From assembly GCA_049115815.1 (NCBI GenBank), contig JAGDZO010000021.1, positions 1 through 64,000 on the forward strand: 64,000 bases of DNA, given 5' to 3'. The translations under genes were made by a program, and so were the position numbers. This DNA comes from Marinoscillum sp049115815 (lineage in GTDB: Bacteria; Bacteroidota; Bacteroidia; Cytophagales; Cyclobacteriaceae). Within the stretch, counting starts at the first letter, position 1; each line of letters begins with the position of its first letter. Below, one piece after another: positions 55,102 to 64,000 of this stretch. Below the pieces are notes generated by a model. The model saw only the letters and a program-made list of their open reading frames with translations, was not told the DNA's origin and searched no databases.

Positions 55102-55719
55102 TCACACCTCAAGCTCTTCCATGTATTTTGTCAATTTTGTCATATAAGGACCAAAGCTCTTAGCGTAGTACATCATGATCACCAAGTAGCTAATAGATGT
55201 TAACAATACCGATCCGCCAATCCGCAAACAAAGGCTAGCGAAATCTTCGTCCGGAAAGAAATAGCGCAGTTCGAGATAATAGGTTGCTGCAAGTAAAGCC
55301 AGAACGAATATCAGGAAAAGTCGCTTATATTTCTTGAGATTGACCAGCAGCGATGAAAGGTATGCTCTGACAGACTCTGACGTAAACGCTCTATTGACAA
55401 GTTTATATTCAAGCCAGCCGAACAATAGCAACACAAAAAACACAACAAAGGCTAATAACTGTAGAGGGATGAGTTTTGAAGGATCAATCCAAGGGTGCTT
55501 GGTAGGATCATATACTAAGTAGAAAGAAATGATCCCCAATGCACTCACCACTGCCCCAAAGGCAGTAATAGTCATTTCTGTTAAGAGTTTTTTGTTCATA
55601 GCAGATACTATATCAGATGTCCCTTCTCCTATGATTTTCCGTATGTCACCTTCGGTTTGACCTTCCAGACCTCCAAGATGAAATTGATCCCATGTGTTTT
55701 TTAATTTGTCCATATTCAT
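55102..55719 (-). CDS. Membrane protein paired with ECF sigma factor
   Basis: The protein has 205 residues. The N-terminal 45 residues are soluble and amphipathic (MDKLKNTWDQFHLGGLEGQTEGDIRKIIGEG); about four membrane helices follow. It overlaps the sigma-factor gene by 4 bp (ATGA) and lies downstream. The arrangement suggests an anti-sigma factor or signal-sensing partner, though the sequence shows no zinc-binding anti-sigma motif. Confidence 0.8.
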   Translation of the reverse strand: MNMDKLKNTWDQFHLGGLEGQTEGDIRKIIGEGTSDIVSAMNKKLLTEMTITAFGAVVSALGIISFYLVYDPTKHPWIDPSKLIPLQLLAFVVFFVLLLFGWLEYKLVNRAFTSESVRAYLSSLLVNLKKYKRLFLIFVLALLAATYYLELRYFFPDEDFASLCLRIGGSVLLTSISYLVIMMYYAKSFGPYMTKLTKYMEELEV

Positions 55720-56192
55720 AGCATATCAAATTTTAGCTTTTGACGTAATTTTCCTTTTATCTGATTGATTTTGAATCCTATGTTAGATTCGCTGAGCCCC
55801 ATTATTTCACTGATCTCCCGATACTTGATACCATCCAGATAAAGCATAACTATGGCTTTTTCTATATTATTCAGTTCGTCTATGGCTGCATATAGAAGTC
55901 GAACGTTTTCGTCATCATAGACCGGATCTGAAATTAGCTGATCGGATATGGTCTCCTTTGTGGGCTCGTTCTTTCGCTTTCTGTATCTCGAAACGGCAGT
56001 ATTAAAGGCTATGCGATACATCCAGGTTGTGATTTTGGACTTGCCATCGAATCTCTGAAAGGACTTCCATAACTGCACAAGTATGTCTTGATATAGATCC
56101 TGCCGATCATCCGATTCCTTGCAATAGATATTACAGATCTTGAGAATGATCCGTTCGTTTTCTTTTATTAAGCTAATGAACTCTTTTTCCAA
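55716..56192 (-). CDS. ECF-type RNA polymerase sigma factor
   Basis: The protein has 158 residues. Region 2 (DRQDLYQDILVQLWKSFQRFDGKSKITTWMYRIAFNTAVSRYRK) and region 4 (LDGIKYREISEIMGLSESNIGFKINQIKGKLRQKL) are complete. It controls an unknown regulon, probably including its own operon, together with the overlapping membrane protein. Confidence 0.95.
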   Translation of the reverse strand: MEKEFISLIKENERIILKICNIYCKESDDRQDLYQDILVQLWKSFQRFDGKSKITTWMYRIAFNTAVSRYRKRKNEPTKETISDQLISDPVYDDENVRLLYAAIDELNNIEKAIVMLYLDGIKYREISEIMGLSESNIGFKINQIKGKLRQKLKFDML

Positions 56193-56469
56193 ACCACTTT
56201 AGTTTAATTGCTCCTATGCTTGCATTAGTCGCCAACTTGGACAAATTCTTAGAGTGCGAAGCGAAAATTCTAAATTTTATTTAGAATATGAACGACCAAA
56301 CGGCCTAACATCAGTTCATGTCTCACGAACGGAAATTTACTGGTTAGAGCGTGAGGACACCTTACATGGTTACAGGAATGATACACCTAATCCTTGTACC
56401 AAAGCTCAATTAAATGTATCCTCAAAAGCACCGAAATAGATTTTAGGCTGTGTTTTATTAGATTTAGGT

Positions 56470-57357
56470 ATGAGAAATTTGAATAAAGAAGACATTGATC
56501 AGGAAGTATTTGACCTTTATGATGATTATGCACACAACCGAATAGAAAGAAGGCAATTCATAAAGAAACTATCATTGTATGCAGTAGGGGGGATTACAGT
56601 TTCATCGTTGCTTAGTTTCATAATGCCCAATTATGAAGATACTATGGTCATTAAGCAGGACGATGATAGACTCATATCGGAGTTCATCACTTATCCATCT
56701 CCGAACGGAGGAGGGGAGATAAAGGGACTTTTATCCAGACCAAAAAATGCTAAGAAGAAGCTACCAGGAATCATCGTAGTACATGAGAATAGGGGACTCA
56801 ATCCGTATATAGAAGATGTAGGGAGAAGAGCTGCTATAGATGGGTTCATCTCTTTGGCGCCAGATGCGCTTTCTCCGTTGGGAGGTTATCCTGGCAATGA
56901 TGACGAAGGAAGAGCCCTACAGCGCCAGCGAGATAAGAATGAAATGCTGGAAGATTTCATTGCCGCATACGAATACCTGAAAGCTAGCAAGGAATGCACC
57001 GGTAATATTGGCGTTGTGGGATTCTGTTTTGGAGGCTGGGTTTCAAACATGATGGCAGTAAAAGTCTCTGATCTCGGGGCAGCAGTGCCATACTACGGCA
57101 GACAGCCAGCGAAGGAAGAGATTCCGCTTATTTCTGCTCCTCTGATGATTCACAATGCAGGACTAGACAAGAGAGTCAATGAGGGTTGGCCTGCTTATGA
57201 GGAAGGGCTGAAAGAGAATAATAAAGAATATGAGGCCTTTATGTATCCAGAAGTCAATCATGGTTTTCATAACAACACTACTCCTCGATTTGAAGAAGCT
57301 GCAGCAGAGCTTTCATGGAGTAGGACCATGGCTTTTTTTGCTGATAAATTGAGCTAG
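56470..57357 (+). CDS. Dienelactone hydrolase family protein (YghX-like)
   Basis: The protein has 295 residues. The N-terminal part has a twin-arginine-like motif ERRQFIKKLSLYAVGG followed by a hydrophobic segment, so export or membrane anchoring is likely. The hydrolase domain includes GIIVVHENRGLNPYIEDVGRR, the nucleophile Cys in GFCFGG and the late His in VNHGFHN. The enzyme should cleave an ester or lactone; the substrate is unknown. Confidence 0.9.
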   Translation: MRNLNKEDIDQEVFDLYDDYAHNRIERRQFIKKLSLYAVGGITVSSLLSFIMPNYEDTMVIKQDDDRLISEFITYPSPNGGGEIKGLLSRPKNAKKKLPGIIVVHENRGLNPYIEDVGRRAAIDGFISLAPDALSPLGGYPGNDDEGRALQRQRDKNEMLEDFIAAYEYLKASKECTGNIGVVGFCFGGWVSNMMAVKVSDLGAAVPYYGRQPAKEEIPLISAPLMIHNAGLDKRVNEGWPAYEEGLKENNKEYEAFMYPEVNHGFHNNTTPRFEEAAAELSWSRTMAFFADKLS

Positions 57358-57407
57358 ACATATGACTTAAAGAGAAAGTGCAGGTGCCTACCTACCCGCT
57401 TCCCACT

Positions 57408-57968
57408 ATGAGTAGTCAATTAAGAATCATTATTGAAACTGAAAGATTATTGCTTCGAGAGATAACGCTTGAGGACACTGTACACATGCTGAGACTTCAC
57501 GCTGATGAAGAAGTACAGAAGTACACAGGAGAATCTGTCATCGAATCTATGAGTGAGATGAGGAGCGCTATACAAACCAGAATAAGTGACTATAAGAAAT
57601 ACGGTTATGGCAGATGGGCGGTGGTTCTAAAAGATGGGATGCATTTTGTGGGCTGGGCAGGATTGGCCTACTTGCCGGAGTTTGACGAAATAGATCTGGG
57701 CTATAGATTCTTGCCTCAGTTTTGGGGCAATGGATTAGCCACAGAGGCTTCTCAAGCAATATTGACATTCGGATTTGAAAAACTCAAATTGACAAGGATC
57801 ATTGCGATGGCAATGAAGGATAATGTAGCTTCAATCAGAGTGATGGAAAAAGTGGGAATGAAGTACGAGAAATTGGCTCCATTTGAGCCAGGAAGTGAAG
57901 ATGTCGTCTGGTATTCCTGTGATAGAAATCAAAGTATGGGTACATCAATGAACTCAACAAATCTTTGA
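57408..57968 (+). CDS. GNAT family acetyltransferase (RimJ/RimL-like)
   Basis: The protein has 186 residues from the ATG at 57408. It opens RIIIETERLLLREITLEDTVHMLRLHADEEVQKY and has the acetyl-CoA site LGYRFLPQFWGNGLATEASQAIL, then NVASIRVMEKVGMKY. It resembles RimJ/RimL N-acetyltransferases that act on ribosomal proteins or small amines. It ends 15 bp before the convergent kinase gene. Confidence 0.92.
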   Translation: MSSQLRIIIETERLLLREITLEDTVHMLRLHADEEVQKYTGESVIESMSEMRSAIQTRISDYKKYGYGRWAVVLKDGMHFVGWAGLAYLPEFDEIDLGYRFLPQFWGNGLATEASQAILTFGFEKLKLTRIIAMAMKDNVASIRVMEKVGMKYEKLAPFEPGSEDVVWYSCDRNQSMGTSMNSTNL

Positions 57969-57983
57969 AATCAATCCGTCTGG

Positions 57984-60464
57984 TTATTTGTTTGATTCTT
58001 TCGGTTTGTATTTATCGATTGCGGATACAAGTGCTTTCTCCGAAATAGGTTTTGATAAGTAATCATTGCAACCGGCATCAATAATTTTTATTCTGTCCTC
58101 TTCCATCACATAACCTGTTACCGCAACAATTGGGATTTCCTGATTCATTTCCTTAATTATCTTGGTAGCATCTAGTCCATTCATGACTGGCATGCCAATG
58201 TCCATCAGTATTAGATCTATTGAACTGTTAGCCTTTACTATATCAACCGCCTCTTGTCCATTTTTCGCATGAATTACTACGTAATTAAGCCTTTCTAATA
58301 CTACTTGTAGATATGTGAAATTAATTAACTGATCTTCCGCTATAAGAATAGTGACACTATGACTTAAATCTGGAACCAGATCATCAGTTTTTGTTATCTC
58401 GACTTTATGCTTTGCTTGGATATAAGGTATTGTAAAACGGAAAGTAGCTCCTTTATCAATTTCTGATTCTATCCAAATTTGACCTTCAAGCAGTTCGACT
58501 AAATTCTTTACAATAGCTAATCCTAGACCTGTTCCCGACTTGTAATTTGTGTAGTCATTATCAACTTGCCTAAATCGGTCAAATATGGCCTTCTGATCTT
58601 TTGTATCTATTCCTATGCCAGTGTCTTTTACAAAAAATTCAATCATTTCTCCCTTCTGTAAATAACCAAATTCCACTTCTCCATTATCTGTGAATTTCAG
58701 GGCGTTTTCAAGCAGATTAGAAAGTATCTGTGACAAGCGATTATCGTCTGTAGAGATATTGCTTTCATTATCCGATAATCCCTTAATTACTCTAATTTGA
58801 CAAGTCGATTTAGTGTTAATGACTTTGAATCTCTCATATAAATGATCGATAAGCCTGTTGACATTGCATGGTGTATGATTGATGCTAAGCTGATTGGCAT
58901 CAATTTTTGAAAGGTCAATAATGTCCGAAATGAGATTGAGTAGGTTTTTGCCTCCTGCTTCAATAAAGTCTAGGTATTCTTCTTTTTGCTCCTCTGTTAA
59001 ATTTTTCTTTTTAAGAATATTCGCAAAACCTAAAATAGCATTCATGGGAGTACGAATCTCATGAGACATGTTCGCTAAGAATGCCGATTTCAACCGGTCG
59101 CTTTCTTCTGCTTTTTCTTTGGCTCTAACCAACTCCTGTTCAGCGATCATTCGCTCTGTGATCTCTCTCGCCACTGCCGTTGCACCTATGATCTCAGACT
59201 CTTCGTTATAGATAGGATTATAAAAGGATTCATAATAAGACCGTTCTATATCACCGAAGATTTCTATGGTGGAATGCGATTCTCCAGTTAGCGCACGATC
59301 CAGACTTTTTTTTGCTTTCGCTTTATCTTCTTGAGTAGTCACACAATCAAGAAGATTCATTCCGATCTTAACCTTTTGATCGTAGACATTCATCATGCTT
59401 TCAGCATGAACCTTATTAAAGTATAAGTAATTGTAACCGTTATCAACAGAAAAAATGATAATGTCATGGAAGCTTTCAATACTTGACTTTAAAAGCGTCT
59501 GAGTTCTTCGCAATGCCTTGCCTATCAGGTTGCGTCCTTCCCTTTCAAATGCCAAAGAGGCAATATTGGCAATAGACATAGCAAACCGCTGATCTTCATC
59601 TGTCCACTTTTCACGAGAGCCTACATGTTCAAAACAAACAACTCCGATATCCTTTTTTCCGCCTTGTTCTTTGATAAAAACATCAAGCATACAGTTAATT
59701 CCATTGGGGGTCAGATACCCGTGAGAAAACTCCTTGGTTCGTGGATCTGAGTGAGCATCATCAGCAGCGATGGTGATTCCCTTTCTTAATGCTTCAAAAT
59801 AGTTGGGATGATCCTTGGCAGTCAAGATTAACCCTGCCTCGTGTACACCTTCTGCAATCTTAAAAAGAGACTGGCAATAAATGCCTGCCTTGTCTTCAGT
59901 AAACTCCCAGATACTAACACGCGCGACATTCAAAGCTTGCGCAGAAAGTTCTGTGATCTTGTTTAATGTTTCTATGAAGCCGGCATCCTGGATGCTCGCC
60001 AATTCTAGCAATACCGACTTTTGTTGGATTCTTCTGTTTTCTTGCTCTTTCTGTTCAGTAATATCTTGCGCAGTGCCCTGTATCCCAATGATATTTCCCT
60101 TATCATCTTTTATAGATTTTGCAATTCCTTTGATATGTTTCTGTTTCCCTCCGCTAGTTCTGATGGAATGTTCAATTGTATAGCCCTCACCAGTTCGAAT
60201 CAAATGATTTACAAACTCATCGATTTTTTGCAATTGAGTGGGATTATCAAATCTACTTCTGTATAGCTCAAATAAGTCCTCTGAATTCGTGTCTTCGTCA
60301 ATGTCAAATATTTTATAATTTTCCTTGCTCCAAGTCAAATCATTGGTTTGTAAATCAAATTCCCAGCTTCCTATTTTTGCAATCTCTTGCGTCAGTTTTA
60401 GAGCCTTCTGGTTTAATTGGAGCTCTTTTGTTAGTTCTTCCTTGCTCTTTTGTTGATCACTCAC
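57984..60464 (-). CDS. Hybrid sensor histidine kinase/response regulator
   Basis: The protein has 826 residues and no membrane segments. A PAS domain with PAC (about 25-140), a GAF domain (about 150-305) and a second PAS (about 315-440) precede the kinase core: His468 in SHEIRTPMN, then N-box NLLENALKFTDNG, G1 DTGIGI and G2 GTGLGLAIV. A C-terminal receiver domain has Asp755 in LILMDIGMP. It senses a cytoplasmic signal and phosphorelays internally; no partner DNA-binding regulator is adjacent. Confidence 0.93.
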   Translation of the reverse strand: MSDQQKSKEELTKELQLNQKALKLTQEIAKIGSWEFDLQTNDLTWSKENYKIFDIDEDTNSEDLFELYRSRFDNPTQLQKIDEFVNHLIRTGEGYTIEHSIRTSGGKQKHIKGIAKSIKDDKGNIIGIQGTAQDITEQKEQENRRIQQKSVLLELASIQDAGFIETLNKITELSAQALNVARVSIWEFTEDKAGIYCQSLFKIAEGVHEAGLILTAKDHPNYFEALRKGITIAADDAHSDPRTKEFSHGYLTPNGINCMLDVFIKEQGGKKDIGVVCFEHVGSREKWTDEDQRFAMSIANIASLAFEREGRNLIGKALRRTQTLLKSSIESFHDIIIFSVDNGYNYLYFNKVHAESMMNVYDQKVKIGMNLLDCVTTQEDKAKAKKSLDRALTGESHSTIEIFGDIERSYYESFYNPIYNEESEIIGATAVAREITERMIAEQELVRAKEKAEESDRLKSAFLANMSHEIRTPMNAILGFANILKKKNLTEEQKEEYLDFIEAGGKNLLNLISDIIDLSKIDANQLSINHTPCNVNRLIDHLYERFKVINTKSTCQIRVIKGLSDNESNISTDDNRLSQILSNLLENALKFTDNGEVEFGYLQKGEMIEFFVKDTGIGIDTKDQKAIFDRFRQVDNDYTNYKSGTGLGLAIVKNLVELLEGQIWIESEIDKGATFRFTIPYIQAKHKVEITKTDDLVPDLSHSVTILIAEDQLINFTYLQVVLERLNYVVIHAKNGQEAVDIVKANSSIDLILMDIGMPVMNGLDATKIIKEMNQEIPIVAVTGYVMEEDRIKIIDAGCNDYLSKPISEKALVSAIDKYKPKESNK

Positions 60465-60774
60465 CTTTCTGTTATTTAGTCCAGTTCTTACTTATATCTA
60501 AGTAAACTCCAATTGTACCAGTGCTTCGCTTATTGCGATCAGCTTTGATTTATGGGTATTTGACAACTAGTCATAAATCCGTTTGTAGCCGAATACAACC
60601 CGTTATTACTCCAACCTAGATTTAGAAGGAAGGTTCACTAAAGCTAGCAATTAATAAGATCAATTTGAGATTATGTGTGACTCTGTTCAAAAGTGGGTTA
60701 GCGCTCCATCTTATCTAGACCCTGTTCGTTCTTCACGAATCCAAATACGAAGATGGCTTTAGGCCCGGTTGTTA
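60465..60774. other. Intergenic region without recognised gene
   Basis: This 310-bp gap between the kinase start and the epimerase stop has no convincing reading frame and no shared repeat. It probably holds the kinase promoter. Confidence 0.55.
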
Positions 60775-61791
60775 TCACCCAGCCATCACTTCTTCCACCG
60801 ACTTGGCGGTATCTAACACTGTTTTCTCTAGCTGAATAGGTGACCAATTAAAAGTCTTCATGGTATCGCTCACATCTGCTTTGAAGGTGTTTCCTACGAA
60901 CGGGAGCATACCTTTCATTTCGCTATTGAAGTTGGCCATAAACTTGATTAGGAAAGTAGGAGCGAGCTTGGTGCTCACTTTACTATATCCATTAGATTTC
61001 AGGATCTGAGCCATCTCTTGAAAACTATACGAATGCTCGGTAGTCACAATAAATCTTTTGCCATTGGCTTTTTCGTTTTCCAGGGCCTTCACATGTATGG
61101 TGGCTATATCTCGCACATCAGACATGTTGATACTTGCTCTTGGGAGCATGGGCACCTTGCCTGTGATCAGGTTTTTGTACATGGTCATGGATTCTCCGGA
61201 GAGATTCCCGGATAGGGTAGGGCCGTACACTGGCCCAGGATTGACCACCACCAATTCTAGCGGTGTGTCACCTTCTTGGTTGTTGATAAATTCCCAAGCA
61301 CTTTTCTCCGCGAGTGTCTTACTCTTGAGATAGGCTGTGGCATTTTTAGCATTGACATTGGTCCAGCTGTCTTGATTGATTCTGACAGATCCATTGGCAT
61401 CACCGAGCATGGCCACCATAGAGGAGGTGATCACTATGCGTTTGATTCCGGCTTTCTTGGCAGCCTTTAATGCACGAAGCGTCCCATCCACTGCCGGTTT
61501 GATTAGCTCATTTTCATCTTTGGGCTCTTTGGCTACATAGGGTGACGCCACATGCAGCACATATTCGCAATCTGCCATGGCTTCTTCCCAGCCTGCATCT
61601 TCGAGTAGATTGAGCTCACAATACTCCAGATTTCCCTTCGGGTCTACTGCTTTAGAGATGCCTTTTGTCACCTCATCGGTTTTGGAAAGACTTCTTACAG
61701 ATCCCTTCACAGCATATCCATTCTTGAGCAGCTCTGCTGCACAATGTTGGCCGATGTATCCTGATATTCCGGTTACGAGTACTTTTTTCAT
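60775..61791 (-). CDS. NAD-dependent epimerase/aldehyde reductase-type SDR
   Basis: The protein has 338 residues from the ATG at 61791; longer in-frame starts are less likely. The extended SDR pattern is clear: VLVTGISGYIGQHCAAELL (NAD(P) site), VLHVASPYV, VITSSMVAML, then YLKSKTLAEKSAW (YxxxK) and VVNPGPVYGP. It resembles dihydroflavonol-4-reductase-like aldehyde reductases. It lies after the VOC gene on the same strand (83-bp gap). Confidence 0.92.
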   Translation of the reverse strand: MKKVLVTGISGYIGQHCAAELLKNGYAVKGSVRSLSKTDEVTKGISKAVDPKGNLEYCELNLLEDAGWEEAMADCEYVLHVASPYVAKEPKDENELIKPAVDGTLRALKAAKKAGIKRIVITSSMVAMLGDANGSVRINQDSWTNVNAKNATAYLKSKTLAEKSAWEFINNQEGDTPLELVVVNPGPVYGPTLSGNLSGESMTMYKNLITGKVPMLPRASINMSDVRDIATIHVKALENEKANGKRFIVTTEHSYSFQEMAQILKSNGYSKVSTKLAPTFLIKFMANFNSEMKGMLPFVGNTFKADVSDTMKTFNWSPIQLEKTVLDTAKSVEEVMAG

Positions 61792-61874
61792 CTTGGTATT
61801 TTTTGAGTCTAAACTATTTAAATCTACTAAGTCTTTCCATTTCCTGTTCAATCATTGATGCTGAAATGGGCGGC

Positions 61875-62366
61875 CTATTCAGCTTCTAGTAGCAATTCTT
61901 CCAAATTTAATTTTCTTGTAAACATATCTAGCTTACCATCGGCATTCTTTGGCCAATCTTCCTGGGGTCGATCCCAATAGAGCTCTACACCATTCCCATC
62001 AGGGTCATCGAGATAGATGGCTTCCGATACACCATGATCTGCCGCTCCCGTGAGAGGATAGGCTTCCTCTAAGAGCCTGAGGGCAATCTGTGCCAAGTCC
62101 CTTCTGGTGGGAAATAGGATGGCCGTATGGAATAACCCCGGCTGATTTTTCGGTGCAGGGGGCTGTCCTTTGCTAGACCAGGTATTAAGCCCAATGTGAT
62201 GGTGATAGCCTCCAGCACTGATGAATGCCGCCTGATCGCCCATTCTTTGCATGATCTCAAACCCCAAAAGGTCATGATAAAAGGCAAGTGCACGATCCAA
62301 ATCGGATACTTTGAGATGAACGTGACCTATCCGTGTCCCAGCTGGAACTTTGTATGCTTTACTCAT
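61875..62366 (-). CDS. VOC family dioxygenase/glyoxalase-like protein
   Basis: The protein has 163 residues from the ATG at 62366, overlapping the pirin stop by ATGA. The vicinal-oxygen-chelate pattern includes RIGHVHLKVSDLDRALAFYHDLLGFE (His ligand), GGYHHHIGLNTW and a late GVSEAIYLDDPDGNGVELYWDRP (Glu ligand), as in catechol 2,3-dioxygenase-like half-size members. Pairing with pirin suggests a role in oxidation or detoxification of aromatic compounds. Confidence 0.92.
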   Translation of the reverse strand: MSKAYKVPAGTRIGHVHLKVSDLDRALAFYHDLLGFEIMQRMGDQAAFISAGGYHHHIGLNTWSSKGQPPAPKNQPGLFHTAILFPTRRDLAQIALRLLEEAYPLTGAADHGVSEAIYLDDPDGNGVELYWDRPQEDWPKNADGKLDMFTRKLNLEELLLEAE

Positions 62367-63367
62367 TTTATTTCTTCTCTGCCGTCTGCATGCTTCGCAA
62401 ATCTGCCGCTCTCTCTCGGGTGCACGTGATCGTTGCTTGGCCATGGCCACCCTCCAAACTGCGTCCTTCTATAGTCTGCCATGGCTTCCTGTATCTCTTG
62501 CTGCGTGTTCATCACGAATGGGCCGTATTGGGCCACAGGCTCACCGATTGGCCGTCCTTGCAATACCAAAAATCTACACGTACTCGATCCACTGGTGATA
62601 GTTACCTCTTCATCCGCTTTTAGCTCAATGCACTTATGGGTGTTGATCGTATCTCCGTTGACCTCTACTTGATCACCTTCATAGAAGTACAGGGATCTGT
62701 TGGTAGTTGCTTTTCCTTGCGGCAATGTCCAGTTCGCTCCGGCTTGCATTTCTATCGTCCAGATGCCTACCTCATTGGCCGGGTCAGCAGCCCAAGAATC
62801 TGGCGCTGGGTCTTGTGCCTTGATATCACCAATTTGCCCAGCTATTACATTGACTTTGGTCTTAGAATCCTCAGACAGGTACAGCGGAATATCTTCTCCC
62901 CAGAGCATTTTGAAATGCGGCTCCACGAACTTGCTTCTCTTGGGCAGGTTCAGCCATATTTGGAACAGTAGGAGTGGATTGTCAGCTTCTTTGTTGAGCA
63001 ATGGAAACATCTCACAATGATTCACACCCTTTCCGGCAGTCATCCACTGCACATCTCCATCACCAAATCTACCTGCCGCGCCTAATGAATCCGAGTGATC
63101 AACTGTCCCTTTCGGCACCACAGTCACTGTCTCAAATCCCCTATGTGGATGCTGTGGAAATCCTGGCACTTTGTCACCATGATACATCCTCCAGCTATTG
63201 GATGGATCAAAATCTTGACCCAGATTTCTATCAGCAATCGATTCATCAGGTCCCATATGATCATTCCCTTTTGGGTAATCATCTTTGTGATAAACACAGA
63301 AGAGAAAAGGGTCTTGCGTCTCCCATGGGAATCCAAGGGGTTTGATGTTTTTAATGGCTGAATTCAT
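62363..63367 (-). CDS. Pirin family protein
   Basis: The protein has 334 residues. The ATG at 63367 gives MNSAIKNIKPLGFPW; an ATG at 63400 is also in frame and possible. The pirin signature is HPHRGFETVTVVPKGTVDHSDSLGAAGRFGDGDVQWMTAGKGVNHCEM, with the metal ligands His, His, His and Glu visible, then a second cupin half. Relatives act as quercetin dioxygenases or redox-linked regulators. It overlaps the VOC gene and follows the cysteine synthase gene, forming a minus-strand cluster. Confidence 0.92.
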   Translation of the reverse strand: MNSAIKNIKPLGFPWETQDPFLFCVYHKDDYPKGNDHMGPDESIADRNLGQDFDPSNSWRMYHGDKVPGFPQHPHRGFETVTVVPKGTVDHSDSLGAAGRFGDGDVQWMTAGKGVNHCEMFPLLNKEADNPLLLFQIWLNLPKRSKFVEPHFKMLWGEDIPLYLSEDSKTKVNVIAGQIGDIKAQDPAPDSWAADPANEVGIWTIEMQAGANWTLPQGKATTNRSLYFYEGDQVEVNGDTINTHKCIELKADEEVTITSGSSTCRFLVLQGRPIGEPVAQYGPFVMNTQQEIQEAMADYRRTQFGGWPWPSNDHVHPRESGRFAKHADGREEIK

Positions 63368-63420
63368 GCTTTTTGAAATTTCGGTTGGCTTATCAACCAT
63401 GAAAAGTACAAAGTTGTTCC

Positions 63421-64000
63421 CTAATCGAAAAGTCCGGAACTGAGATAGCGCTCACCTGTGTCACATACGATAAACACAATCACTCCAGAATCAATGCTTT
63501 CGGCTACTTGAAGAGCGGCAGTCAGCGCACCACCGCTACTCATACCGGAGAGGATGGCTTCTTCTTTGGACAATCTACGAGCCATGCTTCTGGCTTGGTC
63601 TTCACTTACGTCAATGACCTGATCTACTCTCGATGGGTCGAATATTTTTGGAAGAAACTCTGGTGACCATCTCCTGATACCAGGAATAGATGAACCTTCA
63701 GTGGGTTGAGTCCCAACGATTTGTACGTTGGGGTTCTTTTCTTTGAGATATTTGGATACCCCCATGATGGTCCCAGTGGTACCCATGGCAGATACGAAGT
63801 GTGTCACTTCCCCATTGGTGTCTTTCCATATTTCAGGGCCCGTGCTTTGGTAGTGCATGCCATAGTTATCAGCATTCGCAAACTGATTGAGCATGAAGTA
63901 GCCTTGATTGTTGGCCATATCCTCGGCCAGCTCACGAGAGAATTCAATCGTCTTCTGGGCAGGAGTGAGGATCACTTCCGCGCCATAAGCCCGCATGGCG
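63421..64000 (-). CDS. cysM: Cysteine synthase, C-terminal part (cut by window edge)
   Basis: At least 193 residues are visible; the N-terminus lies beyond 64000. The fold II PLP enzyme pattern includes HFVSAMGTTGTIMGVSKYLKEKNPNVQIVGTQP (phosphate-binding GTTGT) and SGMSSGGALTAALQVAE. The stretch SSIPGIRRW is typical of CysM (O-acetylserine sulfhydrylase B) rather than CysK. It ends with CDTGERYLSSGLF, the usual terminus. It probably leads the minus-strand cluster with the pirin gene. Confidence 0.9.
   Translation of the reverse strand, partial: AMRAYGAEVILTPAQKTIEFSRELAEDMANNQGYFMLNQFANADNYGMHYQSTGPEIWKDTNGEVTHFVSAMGTTGTIMGVSKYLKEKNPNVQIVGTQPTEGSSIPGIRRWSPEFLPKIFDPSRVDQVIDVSEDQARSMARRLSKEEAILSGMSSGGALTAALQVAESIDSGVIVFIVCDTGERYLSSGLFD

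Noticed and set aside
56254..56439. A 61-codon frame upstream of the dienelactone hydrolase gene
   Set aside because: The composition is not convincing, there is no recognisable domain, and it fills a promoter-like gap.

Overview
The window comes from a marine-type gliding member of the Bacteroidota, most likely Cytophagales. Three very large exoproteins end in type IX secretion (T9SS) sorting tails, lipoproteins carry Bacteroidota-style lipoboxes, and a TonB-dependent receptor with a carboxypeptidase-like N-terminal domain is present. Many genes have no clear Shine-Dalgarno sequence, and the small genes near the photolyases (DUF2805/TIGR03643 and DUF2256) are typical of this phylum. Product names rest on recognition of motifs and domains by eye; no database search was run.

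Left end (1-3424, minus strand): the most unusual part of the window. A tyrosine recombinase (2209-3381) that lacks the insertion typical of integron integrases reads towards consecutive gene cassettes. Each cassette has one or two genes ending inside a 196-239 bp imperfectly palindromic attC-like site. The outermost bases of each site (R'' box) are the exact complement of the first bases of the same cassette, as in integrons. A palindrome lies just before the first cassette. A lone cassette with a nearly identical attC-like site sits about 50 kb away (51597-52547), and the same palindrome precedes it at the same 8-nt distance. I read this as an integron-like system in inverse orientation, run by a non-IntI recombinase.

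3.4-19.8 kb: a zinc-ribbon gene, a HigB/HigA-like toxin-antitoxin pair and a secreted esterase with an MFS transporter. A LacI-type palindrome (7437-7446) separates these from a six-gene operon (7532-19048). The operon encodes a Gfo/Idh/MocA dehydrogenase, two xylose-isomerase-like TIM barrels, two c-type-cytochrome fusion proteins (one with PA14 and a DUF1080-type 3-keto-glycoside hydrolase domain, one with a sugar dehydrogenase and PKD domain) and a TonB receptor. Together they look like an oxidative sugar or glycoside uptake and breakdown locus. A second toxin-antitoxin pair follows.

20-43.5 kb: a secreted trypsin-like protease, an M16 peptidase pair and a DUF1801 protein. Next come three giant surface proteins: a beta-helix protein with a dockerin-like module, a cohesin-like/cadherin protein, and a lamin-tail/Calx-beta protein. 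After these are an MscS channel, a THUMP rRNA methyltransferase, DUF1684, a thioredoxin-like protein, a GNAT acetyltransferase and DUF1572.

43.5-64 kb: a hipBA module whose hipA is split by an in-frame TGA; a light-response cluster (two photolyase/cryptochrome-like proteins, flavin reductase, DUF2805, DUF2256); a sulfatase and a cupin; the lone cassette; several lipoproteins and hydrolases; an ECF sigma factor with a membrane partner; a hybrid histidine kinase; and a minus-strand group ending with a cysteine synthase cut by the window edge.
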